A stretch of DNA of 64,000 bases from Euglena gracilis (taxonomy: Eukaryota > Euglenida > Euglenophyceae > Euglenales), in assembly GCA_039621445.1 (NCBI GenBank), contig CP154956.1:41812437-41876436 (forward strand). Reading direction: 5' to 3'. Positions 29,465 to 41,800 of the stretch are shown here, in pieces (the stretch's first letter is position 1; each line of letters opens with the position of its first letter). Both the position numbers and the translations under genes were made by a program. The notes under the pieces are model-generated. The model did no database searches, was not told where the DNA came from, and worked only from the letters and a program-made list of their open reading frames with translations.

Positions 29465-31200
29465 TTTAAGAATCAGCCAACTCCGGCGAGAAAGGGCACT
29501 GAGCGGGACCTCCTAACCCAGCGCGCCATAACAATCACAGCAAACCGCCAGCGAGCAAGGCATGGCCTCACAATGGCAAGTGCGGAGCCCGCGGTGTCTC
29601 CGGGGTGACGGTTCGGTGTGCGGGGGTGTGCGGAGTTTAGGGTGCGGGGTTCAGGTGGTGCCCCCCCCCCCTGCACAAGCGCACCACTGTAAAGGGGGGT
29701 CCGGAACGGCCCCAAAGGGGAAATCCAAGGGAGAAACCCGAGACCCCCCACAAAAACGGTCACACTTTCCCTGTCGGCGTTTTGCCAAATTTTTTCTTGG
29801 AAAAATTGCCAGAAATGACACTTTTGGCAGTTTTTGGTTGGAAAATTTTCGAGCCGGCACACGGCCCGGAAAAGCGATCACCCAGACCGCGCCCCCACCT
29901 CTTTTCTGGGCCCCTGCATCAAACCTGCAAATAAAATAAGCTGCTTGACAAGAGGGCATGGGGAAAAGGTTTCAGCTTGGTTTGGAGGGGGAGCAGTTGG
30001 GAAAGCTTTTCTAAGACTTCTGGCTGTGAACTGCAAAAACTGAGGACTTGTCCGCAGGATTCCTGACGATGGCAAAAGACACAAAGGGGGAAACGCGATG
30101 CAAGTTAGACGTTTATAGCTATTGTAATACACAATCTCGTATTTGGAACAGGTGAAATGGGTTGCAAGAAGATGCAAATTCAATGCTGAGAACACACCAG
30201 GCTTCTTTTTACCAACCCCGGGGGGCTGCCTTGTGTCATGGGGTGCCTGACTGCAGCAGACACCCCCTCCTGGGGGTTTTGGAATATGCATAGGTTTGAC
30301 CCCTTCAAAATAAAATATGTGCAGCAAGGGATGCATGCTGCAATGCTGCTCACTCCAAAACTCGACCTCCTCCCACCATTGGGTGGAGTCGACAGTGTCG
30401 CCCACCCTGTCCTTCCCAAACCGACCAGGGGGGGGATCTCACCGGGAATAATTGCCACCAAAAAAAAATTCTGCTGGAAAAACATTGGACGCAATTTTAT
30501 AATGCTGGGAAGAATTCTGGACATCTGCTTAAAAAGGCCAGGAAAACTTCTGGAAAAGAAAACTCGTCAAAAAGATTTTTTCCCCTTCTTGGTGGAACCT
30601 TAACCTCCAAATTGCAGAATAAAATGCACAGACACATACTTTCATTTTGGATTCAATGCACCTTCTGACAGGTGGGTGATTGAAACAAAAATACATTCCA
30701 AATGTTAGTGCGACCAAGAATAACCGCGAAAACGTTTCAGGGCGTTCACTGGAGGAAATTGCATATTTCTTAAGTTTGCGGGAAAAACCTTGGACGGATT
30801 TTCAAATGCTAAATGTTGGGGAAAATTCTGGACGAAATTTTGCTAGAAAATTTTCACACACATCCCGTTTAAATTCCCTTGGCAGGGTCCAAATTTCCTT
30901 GAAAGAAAGGAAAAGAAACTGTCTGATTTTCAAATTGATCGGTTGCCAGTAACACCCCCCCCCCCCCACAGCAAAACCTGGACAGCAGCAAACATGGGAG
31001 ATTTCAGAATATGCACCTTGCAAGAAGGAATTCAAACGCAATGCGCCTCCCACGGAGCATCCGCCCGACATCATCAGACGTTGCTGTGTTTGGCGGAAGG
31101 TCCATCATCAAGCTTGGGAACGGGGAATTTTGGGATATAATTTTGGCTGCAATGCACATCCACACATCCAGTTCGGTACACAAATGAGAGCGTGGGGAGG
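29465..31200. other. No gene assigned
   Basis: Mixed sequence without recognisable domains, inverted-end elements or long repeats; C11 at 30955. Confidence 0.3.
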
Positions 31201-31201
31201 G

Positions 31202-31491
31202 CAGGGTGTAAAGTGAGCAAGGGAGGAGGGTGGGGTCAGCCCCTTGTGAAAAAAATCTCCGGTGCAAAACGCCCGAAAATTTTTGGGCCTTGAAAAAGGC
31301 CGCGTTTTCGCGCCCCTGCTTTTTTTGAAAAATTGGTCAAAACATGGACCAAATTTTTCATCTTTCTGGCGCAAAGCGCCAGAAAATTTTTTGGGGTTCC
31401 TGGGGGGTCCAGACCCCACCCCTCGGTCCAAAGGGGGGAAGGGGGTCTTACCCCCTTCCCCTCCAAAAATCACCACTCACTTAATACCCTG
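31202..31491. mobile_element. CAGGGTRTNAAATGAGC-type MITE (family B)
   Basis: CAGGGTGTAAAGTGAGC at the left and ACTCACTTAATACCCTG at the right are inverted, with a central hairpin CTGGCGC-AAA-GCGCCAG at about 31364. The flanks are G-rich and no reliable duplication can be called. Confidence 0.65.
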
Positions 31492-31648
31492 GGGGGGAGA
31501 AGGGTTTTTTGGGGGGCTTATTATTCTTCTGCTCCCGGAAGGCTGCCTTGGGACTTTGCGGTGTTGGGATGGTTTCGATTTCAGCAACACTTGCTATTTC
31601 GAAGCACGCCACTTGGAAGCCTTGGGCGTGTTGCCCCTTGGAGACAAA

Positions 31649-31906
31649 ATGTTCCCCACGATTGCTGTTTCAGGAGTGATCAGGTCAGGCATTTGGAGCC
31701 ATTTTCTAACAGACCCCTCCCTGGAAATTGGGACCCAATTCTGTGATCAACCCTTTGCTGGTGTCCCTGAAAATGGATGCACACAGCCTGCAATGCAAGG
31801 GTCGAAAAAGGTGGTGGCGGCAAACAAACAACGTGCGAAAAAAGGTCAGGTCGCAGATGGGGAACAACAGAAAACAGGCCGAGGGAAAAAATGCGGCTGG
31901 TCGTGA
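31649..31906 (+). CDS. Hypothetical ORF, 85 aa
   Basis: ATG at 31649; the frame is also open upstream through protein-like sequence. It starts MFPTIAVSGVIRSGIWSHF, and the C-terminus is Lys/Gln/Gly-rich and basic. No domain recognised; support is composition only. Confidence 0.25.
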   Translation: MFPTIAVSGVIRSGIWSHFLTDPSLEIGTQFCDQPFAGVPENGCTQPAMQGSKKVVAANKQRAKKGQVADGEQQKTGRGKKCGWS

Positions 31907-32011
31907 CATTCATTTGCTGCAATGTGTCTGCTCTAGGTCGTTCATTGACTTCACAAGATCAAAAACCATTCCGAATGAGCCAGTCCATTGTTCAATGCAC
32001 GTGGGTGGAGG

Positions 32012-32160
32012 CAGGGCTGTGCAGGAAGGCCTGGTGGGGGTTCGACCCTCTCCACCCACCATGGCAGCTGCTCGAAGAAAAATTCTTCGGCGCTGAGGGG
32101 AAAATTTGACCTAAAAATCGGCGCCCCCGGAAATACGAGAAAGCCTGGTAGCCCCCCCCC
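32012..32160. mobile_element. CAGGGCTGTG-type repeat (family C, copy 1)
   Basis: CAGGGCTGTGCAGGAAGGCC at the left and ATCGGCGCCCCCGGAAATAC near the right. The same two blocks in the same order occur at 41807-41945, and in degraded form at 34300-34450. Confidence 0.5.
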
Positions 32161-32246
32161 TACCCACAGGATTGGGGGGTCGACCCCCCCCACCACCCAC
32201 AGGGTTGCGGGGATCAGGCACCTATGGTCACTTCCCATTTTGGTGC

Positions 32247-32290
32247 TCTGGTCGGCCCTGGTCGGCCCTGGTCGGCCCTGGTCGGCAAAT
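32247..32290. repeat. 10-bp minisatellite GGTCGGCCCT (short array)
   Basis: About four head-to-tail copies. A longer array of the same unit is at 33714-33830. Confidence 0.85.
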
Positions 32291-32694
32291 AGTCGGCCAT
32301 AGGTGGGGGTATCCTCCACAGAAAAAATGTGAAGGGATGCAATGAGATCAAAAGATCAAAAGGAAGTGCCCCATAAGGCCTCCATTGGCTCCCCAAAAGC
32401 AACCAAAATGACCTAAAATGGCTTGAAATAACCAAAAATTACCCAAAAACGCCAACAAAATCCACAAAAGATTGTGAAAAATGACCCAAAATTACCAAAA
32501 GGGCGCAAAATGTCCACAATGCCATAAAAAATGCTCAGATTGACCCAATTTAGCCCAATATTTGCCAAATCAGTGACAAATAGCCCCCAAATTAGCAAAA
32601 ACTGGTCCATAATGGCCAAAATGGGTGTAAAACTGGAGATTTGTGAGAAAATTATCCAAAAAATGGGTTTAGTTCTTCAAAAAATACAAAAAAT

Positions 32695-32870
32695 GCCAGC
32701 ATCACCCAGCATCGCCCAGCAACACCCTGCATCGCCCAGCATCGGAACCCCACCTCTGGTCACCAAAAATCCAGCATCACCCAGCATCGCCCAGCATCAA
32801 GCACCTTCGGTCACCCACCCCTTTGGGCCCCGCATCGCCCTGCATCGCCCTGCATTGCCCTAAAAGCATC
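32695..32870. repeat. 10-bp minisatellite GCATCGCCCA/T with spacers
   Basis: CATCACCCAG, CATCGCCCAG and CATCGCCCTG units in clusters. The unit reappears at 33600-33641. Confidence 0.8.
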
Positions 32871-33599
32871 CAATGGTGCCCTAGGCAACCTTACAGTAAA
32901 CCCCCAGGCAACCATCAGGCACATCCACACAAAATCCTCATTGCTCACACTTTGCATTGGCCACACTACAAAAGAGCATGCAGCAGACAGGGAAGCACAG
33001 AGTCAGTCACGGTGGAGGTCCCGCTTCTTGGCCTCCAGCCAACCTTCCTCGACACCCAACTCGCGACTTTGTGCATTAAATTCGCGGCTCGTTGGATGCC
33101 AATCCTGGCATCCAACAATCAGGGGTGCACAGTATGCGCACCCCTACAAGCATCCTCAGATTCACATGCCCCACAAGCATCCACGGATGCACATGATCAT
33201 GCACATGCCTACAACCGCGACCACAGTCGCCCGTTTATCCCACAACTTAAGATTCCCCCCATAACCTCCCTCTCCCACTGGAGCATCCACTCCAGGGAGT
33301 CACTCAGGGAAGGTCAGACGAGCCAAGGAGGAACACAGCACCAATGTGGAGGCTGTACGCAGGTATGCAGCAGGGGCACGATACCTTCGGCTCCAGGGGA
33401 GTCACACATCTCCCGGAGGGGGACGGAGAGGTTCAACACGGCATCAGAGGCAGAGGCACGGGCCGACATGAAGGGCAGGCTGGAGTGGTCTGCAGGGGAG
33501 GGAGGACGAGACAACAGAGGTGTACCCAGCAGTATGGGCCCAAATATGAACCCCACTTCAGCCATCCAAAATCCCCGCATCCAAAAAAAATCCAAAAAA

Positions 33600-33641
33600 A
33601 TCCCCGCATCGCCCTGCATCGCCCTGCATCGCCCAGCATCA
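33600..33641. repeat. GCATCGCCCT minisatellite, second array
   Basis: Four copies of the 10-bp unit, about 75 bp from the long GGTCGGCCCT array. Confidence 0.8.
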
Positions 33642-33713
33642 TCAGAGGTGCTTGTTCCAGAGGGAAAGCTGCCGAATTCCTTCATCCGTTCCCCTTCGGT
33701 CGGCCAACCACAT

Positions 33714-33830
33714 GCAAGTCGGCCCTGGTCGGCCCTGGTCGGCCCTCATCGGCCCTGGTCGGCCCTGGTCGGCCCTGGTCGGCCCTGGTCGGCCCTGGTC
33801 GGCTCTGGTCGGCCCTGGTCGGCCGTAGGT
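33714..33830. repeat. 10-bp minisatellite GGTCGGCCCT (long array)
   Basis: About eleven copies with few variants (GCCCTCATCG, GGCTCTGGTC). Confidence 0.9.
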
Positions 33831-34023
33831 GCCTGGCGGGGATTCCCGTACAGCCCTGGGTGGAGGTTCCCTCACAGGTCCACGTCGGCTGACAATCCCC
33901 TGGGGGGCTGATTTTCGGAAGAAATTTCCGCTATTGGTTGACAAGGACCCAATCAGAGATTTTCTTATGACCTGGGTCCGGGGTGAGGGGTCTGTACCCA
34001 CCACCCACAGGGTGCAGGCACAC

Positions 34024-34114
34024 AAACACACACACACACATGCACACGCACGCACACAGACACCCCAAAATGGACCACCAAAGATGCCCCCCACCCCACC
34101 CCCCATGAGTGAGC

Positions 34115-34175
<61 letters not shown>

Positions 34176-34213
34176 TGTGTGTGTGTGTGTGCATGTGCTT
34201 GCGTGTGTGCATG

Positions 34214-34253
<40 letters not shown>

Positions 34254-34255
34254 GG
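34024..34255. repeat. (CA)n and (GT)n microsatellite
   Basis: CA-rich 34024-34062, then GT repeats from 34115 to 34252 broken by a few substitutions. CA on one side and GT on the other can fold back. Confidence 0.95.
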
Positions 34256-35119
34256 GTGCTTCACGCCGAATAGAGGAAACCCCGCCTCCGGAGGGGGTTC
34301 GACCAAGGCTGCACAGGAACCCCTGGGGGGGTCGACCCCCCCCCCACCCACCACAGCATTTTCACAGATTTTTCTTAACAAATTCTTCCCGGCGCCAAAA
34401 CTGCCGGGAAATTTTTTGGGGTCGAAAATTGGTGCTCCCGGAAATACGGGAGGAGGTGGGGGGGGTCGACCCCCCACCATGCAGGGGGGGGGGGGGTGGT
34501 CGACCCCCCCCCACCCACCACCCTGGCTGTTTGGCCAATTCCTGTACTGCCCTGGGTTCGTCTCCCTCCATCCCCAAACTTTAAAAAACTGGACCCAATG
34601 CATCGTCGTGGACATGAGGGAAATACTGATCCAATCACTGTGCACCACCCCCTAGTGCAAATGCACACAAACACGAGAGTTTCGATGCCAAGGTGGTCAA
34701 ATAGCACAGACACAGGAAGCGCGAGGAGGGTGTGTGGCAGATATAGATGGTGCGTGTGGGAGATATGGTGGGGGGTGGGGGCAAGAGGGGGTGGGGGCAT
34801 CTCTAGGCTTCTTTGTACAAACCCTCTCCCCCAGGACCCAGGAGGGGGATGGACCAAGAGGGTCGCCTGGAAACCTCTGTCCCCTTCTGGGTTTGGGGTG
34901 CCAATTCTTCACAATTATTCTTGAAAACTGCGGGGACCCCACTTTGGGTCCTACGGGGTGGTCCTTGACAAAATTAAACAGAAAAAACAACAACTTTGCT
35001 ATCCCAGCACATCTTCTGAGATTCCCAAAAGCAAATAATCAATTCGGACTTTCTCAATTCAACTTAAAAAATTCGGTTAAAAATTCAGCGAAAACAGGTC
35101 GACGTCAGGGGAAAATTGC
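34256..35119. other. Family C-like debris, no gene
   Basis: 34300-34510 resembles the CAGGGCTGTG family with GGTCGACCCCCC blocks. The rest shows no supported feature. Confidence 0.35.
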
Positions 35120-35127
35120 TTCCGAGC

Positions 35128-35622
35128 CATACATCTCTCTAAGGACCCCGGGGGGGGGGGGGTTGCTGGGCTAGGGCTAGAAATTTGGGCTGGCTAGAAA
35201 TTTGGGCTGGCTAGAAATTTGGGCTGGCTAGCCCGCCCCCCCCCCCCCCCGGGGGGGGGGGGGGGCTGGACCCCGGCTGCACCCGAACCGGGGCGAGCTG
35301 GACTGAAATCGGAAAAATGCCCAAAATGACCTGCAGAACACAGTTTTGAAAAAATGATGCATCTGAAACCCCCCAAAAATGCCCCAAACGCCCCCCAAAC
35401 CCCATTTTTGGCCACTTTTGAACACAGTTTTTCAAAAAATTTCGGCGCTTTGCGCCGAAAAATTTTGGGCTGGACCCCCAAAAAAGGGGCTGGCTAGCTG
35501 GGCTAGCAGCACCCCCCCCCCGGGGGGGGTGCTGCTGCGGCTGGGCTGGGCCCAAATCGGGGCTGGCTGCAGCCGCCCCCCCCCGGGGGGGGGGGGTTCG
35601 CAAAACCTTAGAGAGATGTATG
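35128..35622. mobile_element. hAT-like MITE CATACATCTCTCTAAGG, exact 8-bp TSD
   Basis: Ends CATACATCTCTCTAAGG and CCTTAGAGAGATGTATG are inverted. TTCCGAGC flanks both sides (35120-35127 and 35623-35630). Inside are a 17-bp unit GGCTAGAAATTTGGGCT repeated three times (35175-35227), G/C-runs and a central CGGCGC-TTT-GCGCCG hairpin at about 35444. 495 bp, no ORF. Confidence 0.9.
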
Positions 35623-35630
35623 TTCCGAGC

Positions 35631-36581
35631 ATCCTTGGACAATCAACCATCAATTTAAAGCGTAAAAAAAATGCGGTTCTCTTTTCTTTCTATTTTCGAC
35701 CCCGTTTGAGCCCTGCACCAACTGGACTAAACGAGTCTCAAAAATATACATGTCCAAGTCTAATCTCAAATGTCCAATGCCCAAACATGTGCAAAAACTG
35801 TCCATGTCCATGAACGGACATGGACATGTTCAATGTCCATTGAGGGATATGGAACAAATTTCCATGTCCCTTAAAGACCGCCGGGCCCACCCCCACCTCC
35901 CAGGTGGGTCAACCACCTCCCATCAGGCGTTCCTTGAAGTCCAGCCACTCGCTTGAAGAGCCAGCCGCAACCAACCCCCAGGCATCCCAGAGCAGAAAGC
36001 ACCAACTTTCTTTTTAAAAAAAACCTTGCAGATGGGGAGGTCGGGGATTGTCCGGCCATGCCTTCCCACCTGCACACAGCCAGCCTACGGCCCCCACCCA
36101 CCTGCTTGCATCAAAAGAAGCCTTTGTGCCACTGCCATGCAGTGGACAGCGCGGAACACAGGGGGGGGGGATGGACAGTCAATAGGAGTAGTCAACAGGA
36201 GAGGGCGGGGGCCCCTCCACGGGAACGGTTCGCCAGGGCATGGCTTGCAGGAAAGGGGAGCCGACCAGCTCTGGGAGGCTGGCGGGGGACCCCCACCTCC
36301 CAGCTGGGCTCAGTGTGTGTGGCCTTGGGGGCGGGGGCGCCTCCTCCGCAACCCAACGGCAATGAACGGAAAGGGAAAGATGAGAGAAGGAAAGCCTGAG
36401 GGGGGGATGGACGGATGAGTCAATAAAGCAGGGTTTTTTTTGCTTTCGTGTGTTGGAGCCAAATTTTGTGGGTTTGGAAGTCAAAGAGCGAAAGTTGGAA
36501 TTGCCTCCAAGTTGGCTTGGCGGATTACTAGATCACACTTCTCAATAAGGCAGCAGGAAAGTGGAAAACGTTGCCCAGAAG
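35631..36581. other. No gene assigned
   Basis: Contains short repeats of CATGTCCATG words near 35748-35870 and a GC-rich stretch open in several frames at 36026-36418 without recognisable domains. Confidence 0.3.
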
Positions 36582-36725
36582 CAGGGATTTCTTAAGGACC
36601 CTGGGGGGGGGGGGGTCCCGCCGGCCGGCTGGAAAGATGTGCTGGCTGGACCGCCACTCTGGGGGGGGGGGGGGGGGGCAAGGGGGGAGGGGGGGGGGGG
36701 CACGGCCGGCTGGGAGCTGGACCCA
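36582..36725. mobile_element. CAGGG..CTTAAGGACC element, left part
   Basis: CAGGGATTTCTTAAGGACC followed by long G-runs with GCCGGCCGGCTGG; the right terminus was not found. Confidence 0.45.
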
Positions 36726-38135
36726 GTGGGTATCCCCAAAAATACCCTAATGCACTTGTGATTGCTGTTCTGCAAGGGTGACCAACTGTTTTGCTCGAGT
36801 AAATGCTGTTGTGCGCAAGTTCGCTTGTATGGAAAAAATATGGGGGCCCCGTATGGTGAAAGTGAGGGCAATGAATGTGCAAGACAATACTTGGGGAAAA
36901 AAGACTGGCATTTCAAATTGCATTTCTTCTGGTCTGGCCAGGAACCTGAACACCGACGTCCTGGGGTGAGGAACCACATTTGGTGAAAAGGCTCCGATGG
37001 GATTTTCTGGTGGGCAGTGTTGGGGTTTTCCCCTTGGGAGGGTAAAAGTTGTCTTTTGTAATGGCTCATTAAAAAAACCCTAAAAAAATGATCGCATGGA
37101 TGAGATGATAATACAAAAATACAGACGAAGAGGTGTTGCATCAGGGATGGAGAAGGGCAAAGCATGATGGTATGATGCGGTGTGCAATACGGTGTGGGAC
37201 AGTGAGATGTGGTGTGATTTGTTGCAGGAGGTGTCCTGCACACAAAATTAATCACCCAGAGGAGACCCCGTGGAGGCTCCGCGGGGCCTCAGGTGACCAA
37301 GAGCCAGGATTCCAAACTTCTGGACAAACTTCTGCCGACGGCACATCCCATTGACACACCGGGTGGCAAAGATGCTGAAATGAACAACCGCCACCGGGTA
37401 GGACTTCCCCCGTGGCGGTCGGGGGGGTTGGAAGCATTCGATGTCCCACGCAACGGCCATCCTGGCGCACTGGCCGGGCGGCGTCCCCCGCGGCGCAGAC
37501 CGCCTCAGGTTCAAGGAATGGGCTGGGGGTGGGGGTCTGGAAAGCCAGAGGGGAAGAGACTGGGGGGCAGTGGGTGGATGGGGAATTTTGGAGGAAAGAC
37601 GTGACGGACAGGCTGAATGGGAAAAAGGGGGGGTCTTGCCCCCTAACCCTGGGGAGGGGGCTTCCAAGTCAAAAAGAAGCCTGGGCGACACAAGGTGATC
37701 AAATGTGCTTTGCAAGAAGGGGTTTGTCAGGAGCCATGCCATCCTAAACATCACAAAGAGGTTCAATGCGACGTGGACTGGGAGGATTTGATTCACAACG
37801 TACTGCTGATGAGGAAGAACTTGGATTTGGGCAGAATTTGGCGGTGGCACGAGAAGCTGCAATTTCAGGAAACAATGCCGTGGACTTCAGGGAATGCAAA
37901 ACGCTCGTGGGACCTGCAACCTCTTGAAATACAAACCCATTTGAGAACATGGATCTAGCATGCTCTAGCATGGCAGATGGAAATTTGCACATTACAGCTG
38001 GCACATACTGAACTGCGAGATGGATCCTTGGCTATGGACATGGACGGGCCTGGATATCAGAAGGGAGGGAGGGAGAGAAAGTGCCGTCCGTATTTATCGA
38101 AAATTTTGCCTTTCTCAACACCAAAGGGCCTCGAC
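36726..38135. other. No gene assigned
   Basis: Several long overlapping frames on both strands (for example minus 37248-37862). None shows a reliable domain. Confidence 0.3.
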
Positions 38136-38883
38136 CAGGCGGTTAGCTTTTTTGATAGACACTGGAAAAAAAGCCACTAGCTTGACTCCCCTCCACACTT
38201 TCATTTAGTGCGCCACGGCGCAAATTTTTTTTCCACAGCGCACGCAGTGCACAATCAAATTTTTGTCGCGGCACACCCATGGCGCACCTGAAACGCCGCC
38301 GCGGCGCACCAAATACCCTTCTCAGCCACAGTCGAGAAAATATCAAAGAGACTGGACAGGGGATAATTGGGATGGCTATGCCGTGGTGCAGGCGGCGCTG
38401 CTGCGGTGCACGCGGCGTACAGAAAACAATCTTCCGCGGTTCACACGGTCACAAAACTTCCAGTGCCATGGTGCACGCGGCGCACAAAAAAAATTCCGTG
38501 GCGCACCAAATGAAAGTCTGCTCCCCCTCCCCCCCGGGGGGGGGGGGTCCAGGGGCCCTCCCAGCTAGAAAAAAAATTCCTCCGGTGCTGCGCGTCGAGG
38601 TGGAAATGGGGTTTGCAATGTTTTCAATGGATTTTTTGGCTGACTTTGTCCCGAAAATGGTCAAAATGGACATGTTTGACAGGTTTTGGGGAAACATTTT
38701 TTTTTTGCTGCTTCTCGTCGGTCACTGGGAAAATTCTCCACTGGCTAGCCCTACCATAGGACCACCTGTGTGCACTGTGTGTCCCGCGGGGTCCACTAGG
38801 ATTTCCATGAGCCAAATTTGGACCAGTTGCAGTTGGACCAGTGCAAATGGGGGGGGTACTTCGAACACTTAAGCAGAAGCCTG
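38136..38883. mobile_element. CAGGC..CTTAAG element with degenerate GGCGCAC array
   Basis: The right end ACTTAAGCAGAAGCCTG is the inverse of the start of the 42488 element, and TAGACACTGGAAAAAA near 38156 is shared with it. Between 38209 and 38512 the heptamer GGCGCAC or its complement recurs about a dozen times. The left end is unclear. Confidence 0.5.
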
Positions 38884-41800
38884 CCTTGGCGACCTTCCCC
38901 AAAGGGAACTATCCAGAAGGTGCCCCGCAGGTGGTGGAACCACTTTTCCGCCTGCGCTGCCTTGTTTTTAGGCCCTTCTCCCTCCCCGGAAGGGTAAAGC
39001 CCAGCTTGTTTTTAATGGTCTGCACCACACAGACAAGAGCGGTCTGGGACGACAGTAAGCCTGGGGCGAAACAACAACACAGACTGACAACACACATCCC
39101 CCACAAGCGCACTCTCGGGTCGGAAGCACTTCCCCCCAAAGAGTTTCCCCAGGAACGCCAATTCAGAACAGAGAAATTCCGGTTCACAACCCAGACCAGA
39201 CAAAACCAGACACAAGCCTCTATCCAAGATAATGCCACAGGCAAGATTCCTCAGGCCCCCCAAAAATTTTTTCATTGACAAATCAGCGAGTTCAGATGAC
39301 AGTTTCCCAGAAAGACCCTTCTAGGGCTTTCCAACATGACAAAGCTCCCAGTGCAAAACGAAAATTCCACGGGGTTGACAACTTTCCATGAGATCAGGTT
39401 TGATAGAAATGATGATGTTGAGCGGGGGGGGGGGGGAGGGAGGGGTGCTCCTCCCCTGAAGTTGGCCCTGTGTTACTGCCCTACGGGGAAACCCCAGTTT
39501 AAAACTCAAAAAAATTGAGTAAAAATGTCTCAAAATGCGTGCATTCAGCTGCATTTTTTCTGGACAAACTGACAAAGAATACATAAAAAATGTTTCTTTT
39601 CTGATACAGCTGATTTCCGAAAAAATTTCACCATTTTCCCATGATTGTTGCACAATTGGTACAAAGGCAGAGGTGATTCATTGCGAGGTGTGAATTTGTT
39701 TGTGTCTCAACTAATGTTTTTAATTATAGAATCAAAATCTTGACAGGACATAATTTCCTACTTTGTCCCATATTTTTCTGTCCTCGAGAACATCTCCATT
39801 TTGTTTTCCATGTGAATTTTTCATCAAAACTTTGAGATGGGGTTTGATGTAAGAAGGGTGTACAGGGTTTGTTTGGGGTTGTCCTGACACCCCCTGCCCA
39901 GGTGACTGGAATGATCCTGGAGGGCCCAAAAAGGTTAAATTTTTATTCCACTGCTTTCCATCGATTTTTCGAACTTCTGGAGATGAGTTTTTGTTAGGCC
40001 TGGACAAAAGCTGGGCCGGGAACATTTCCAAAAGGGTTTTTTCGTTGATTCTGGATGGGTTTTGGGTGGGTGGACGAACTCCCCAGGGGTGGGGGATCGT
40101 GAAAGAAGTTCAAATAAGAAGTTGGTGGGTGGGTTTGGGCCATCCATGGATGGAGTCTGTCCTGAGGGTGGACCCCATCTTTGGACGAAAGCTCACCCCA
40201 CCCTCTGGTCAGCAGCCCCAACCCGCCCACCCACTCCTGAACCTTTCGGGAGGGGGGAGGGGTCACACAGGTGTTAAATAAATCTATAGCTCCATCCCCC
40301 TCCCCTCCGTAGAAAATCAAGGCCCATTTATACCCCAAAATATAAAGCCCCCCCAGCTTGGCACAATTTTGACTGGGCAGAATTTTGGATTTAATACAAC
40401 GTATTGGGGGGGGGGGGCAAATTTTTCTGGGTGACCTCTACGCTGGTGCTGCCTTCATTTTGCAAAAAAAAACACTGATTCCTGTTTGTGTACCTCCGAG
40501 TTTTACCTTGTAGGGGCAGTTTCTGCCCAAAGTGGATCCTTTTCCAAAGTGGATAATAATATATATTTTTTCTACTTCCGCACGAATGGCACCCTTGAAG
40601 GCTTTGCATTGGGAGGGGGCTTTTTTGGCGGCAAAAACAAACCCCCTGTTGTGGGGGACTTTACATTGGGTTGGGGAGGTCAAATAATAAACCCCTCCTT
40701 CTTACTGACTTTGCCCCCTGTAAAATTTTGCTACTGATCTTTTCTAACTAAATATTTGTGTGAAATTCAATTCTTCAATTCATCAACCAAAACGTTGTGA
40801 CATTGTAGTTTGGATGATTCCTTGCGCTTGCCACCTCCCAATTTTCCAGAAAGAGACGCCATTTTATATGTTGTTTATATGTTATATATGAAAGGGGTAA
40901 AAAATTATTTGACGAATCCTTTTCGCCTTCCCCCGCAAAGTTGCTTGAGCATGCAAAACTTTAAGGCACTGCAAAATTAGTTGGAGGGGGTTCACCCTAT
41001 TCCCTCTTCGTTCATTGACTTGGGCATGGAGGCAATGAGCCGGAGGTTTCGAAACAACAGACCCAAAAATACCTTTAATCAAAAAATTCAATTTAGAGTT
41101 TTTAAACGTGATGCCATTCCAGGTGGACCGCTGGGTTGTCTTCTGGACCTCCTCCCCTCTTTCTCCAAGGATGGACTGCCTTCCATTTCACGGTCCCCAG
41201 AAGAACATCCCTTGCCATTCCCATTCAGATCTCGGGATGAGGGGAGGACGCTCCTCCTGTGGGCTGAGGGGTGCGCTTGGATGCCGGGTGCCAGTTGCAC
41301 GAAGCGGCTGCCAGTGTTGGGCCAAAAACGCAAAGCCAGGGTAAAGCTGGATACCCCCCAACGTCGACCAAAACTGCGATGGCGGTCCGGGTTAAAGCCG
41401 ACTGGGATGTATGAGAAGCCCCAGGGGTTCAACTCAAGAAATTTCTTTTCTGTTTTGGTGTCGGTCAAAAATGAAGATCTGTGAAAACTCATTTTGAAGA
41501 ACTTCAATATCTTTGGAAAAACTTGAAAATGATTTTTAAACACTTTCGCCACGTGTTTTATCAGGAAATGACTCTGAAAATTCCCTCCAAAGAACAAAAT
41601 CATTTGTTTAAATCAAAAAAAGCACATCCATTTTCAAATCTGATTTGTTTGACTTATTTGACTTATTCATTATAACGTATCCCCAATGTATGAAAAAAAA
41701 AACCGTTTGGAACGGCGATAAATTCCAAAAAAAATAGAAGAAAATAGGCGGGTGGGGTACCCCCTCCCCCTGTACAAAACCAACGCTCACTAAATACCCT

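Noticed and set aside
31194-31499. 8-bp duplication for the family B copy at 31202-31491
   Set aside because: Both flanks are G-rich low complexity and match only 6 of 8.
32695-33830. CRISPR-like array
   Set aside because: Units are head-to-tail 10-mers without unique spacers of constant length; these are minisatellites in eukaryotic DNA.
34119-34255. Cys-Val repeat protein
   Set aside because: Translation of the (GT)n array.
37248-37470. AWDIEC on the minus strand as an exonuclease I motif of a family B DNA polymerase
   Set aside because: A single short motif with no ExoII, ExoIII or polymerase motifs nearby, and the other frames are equally open.
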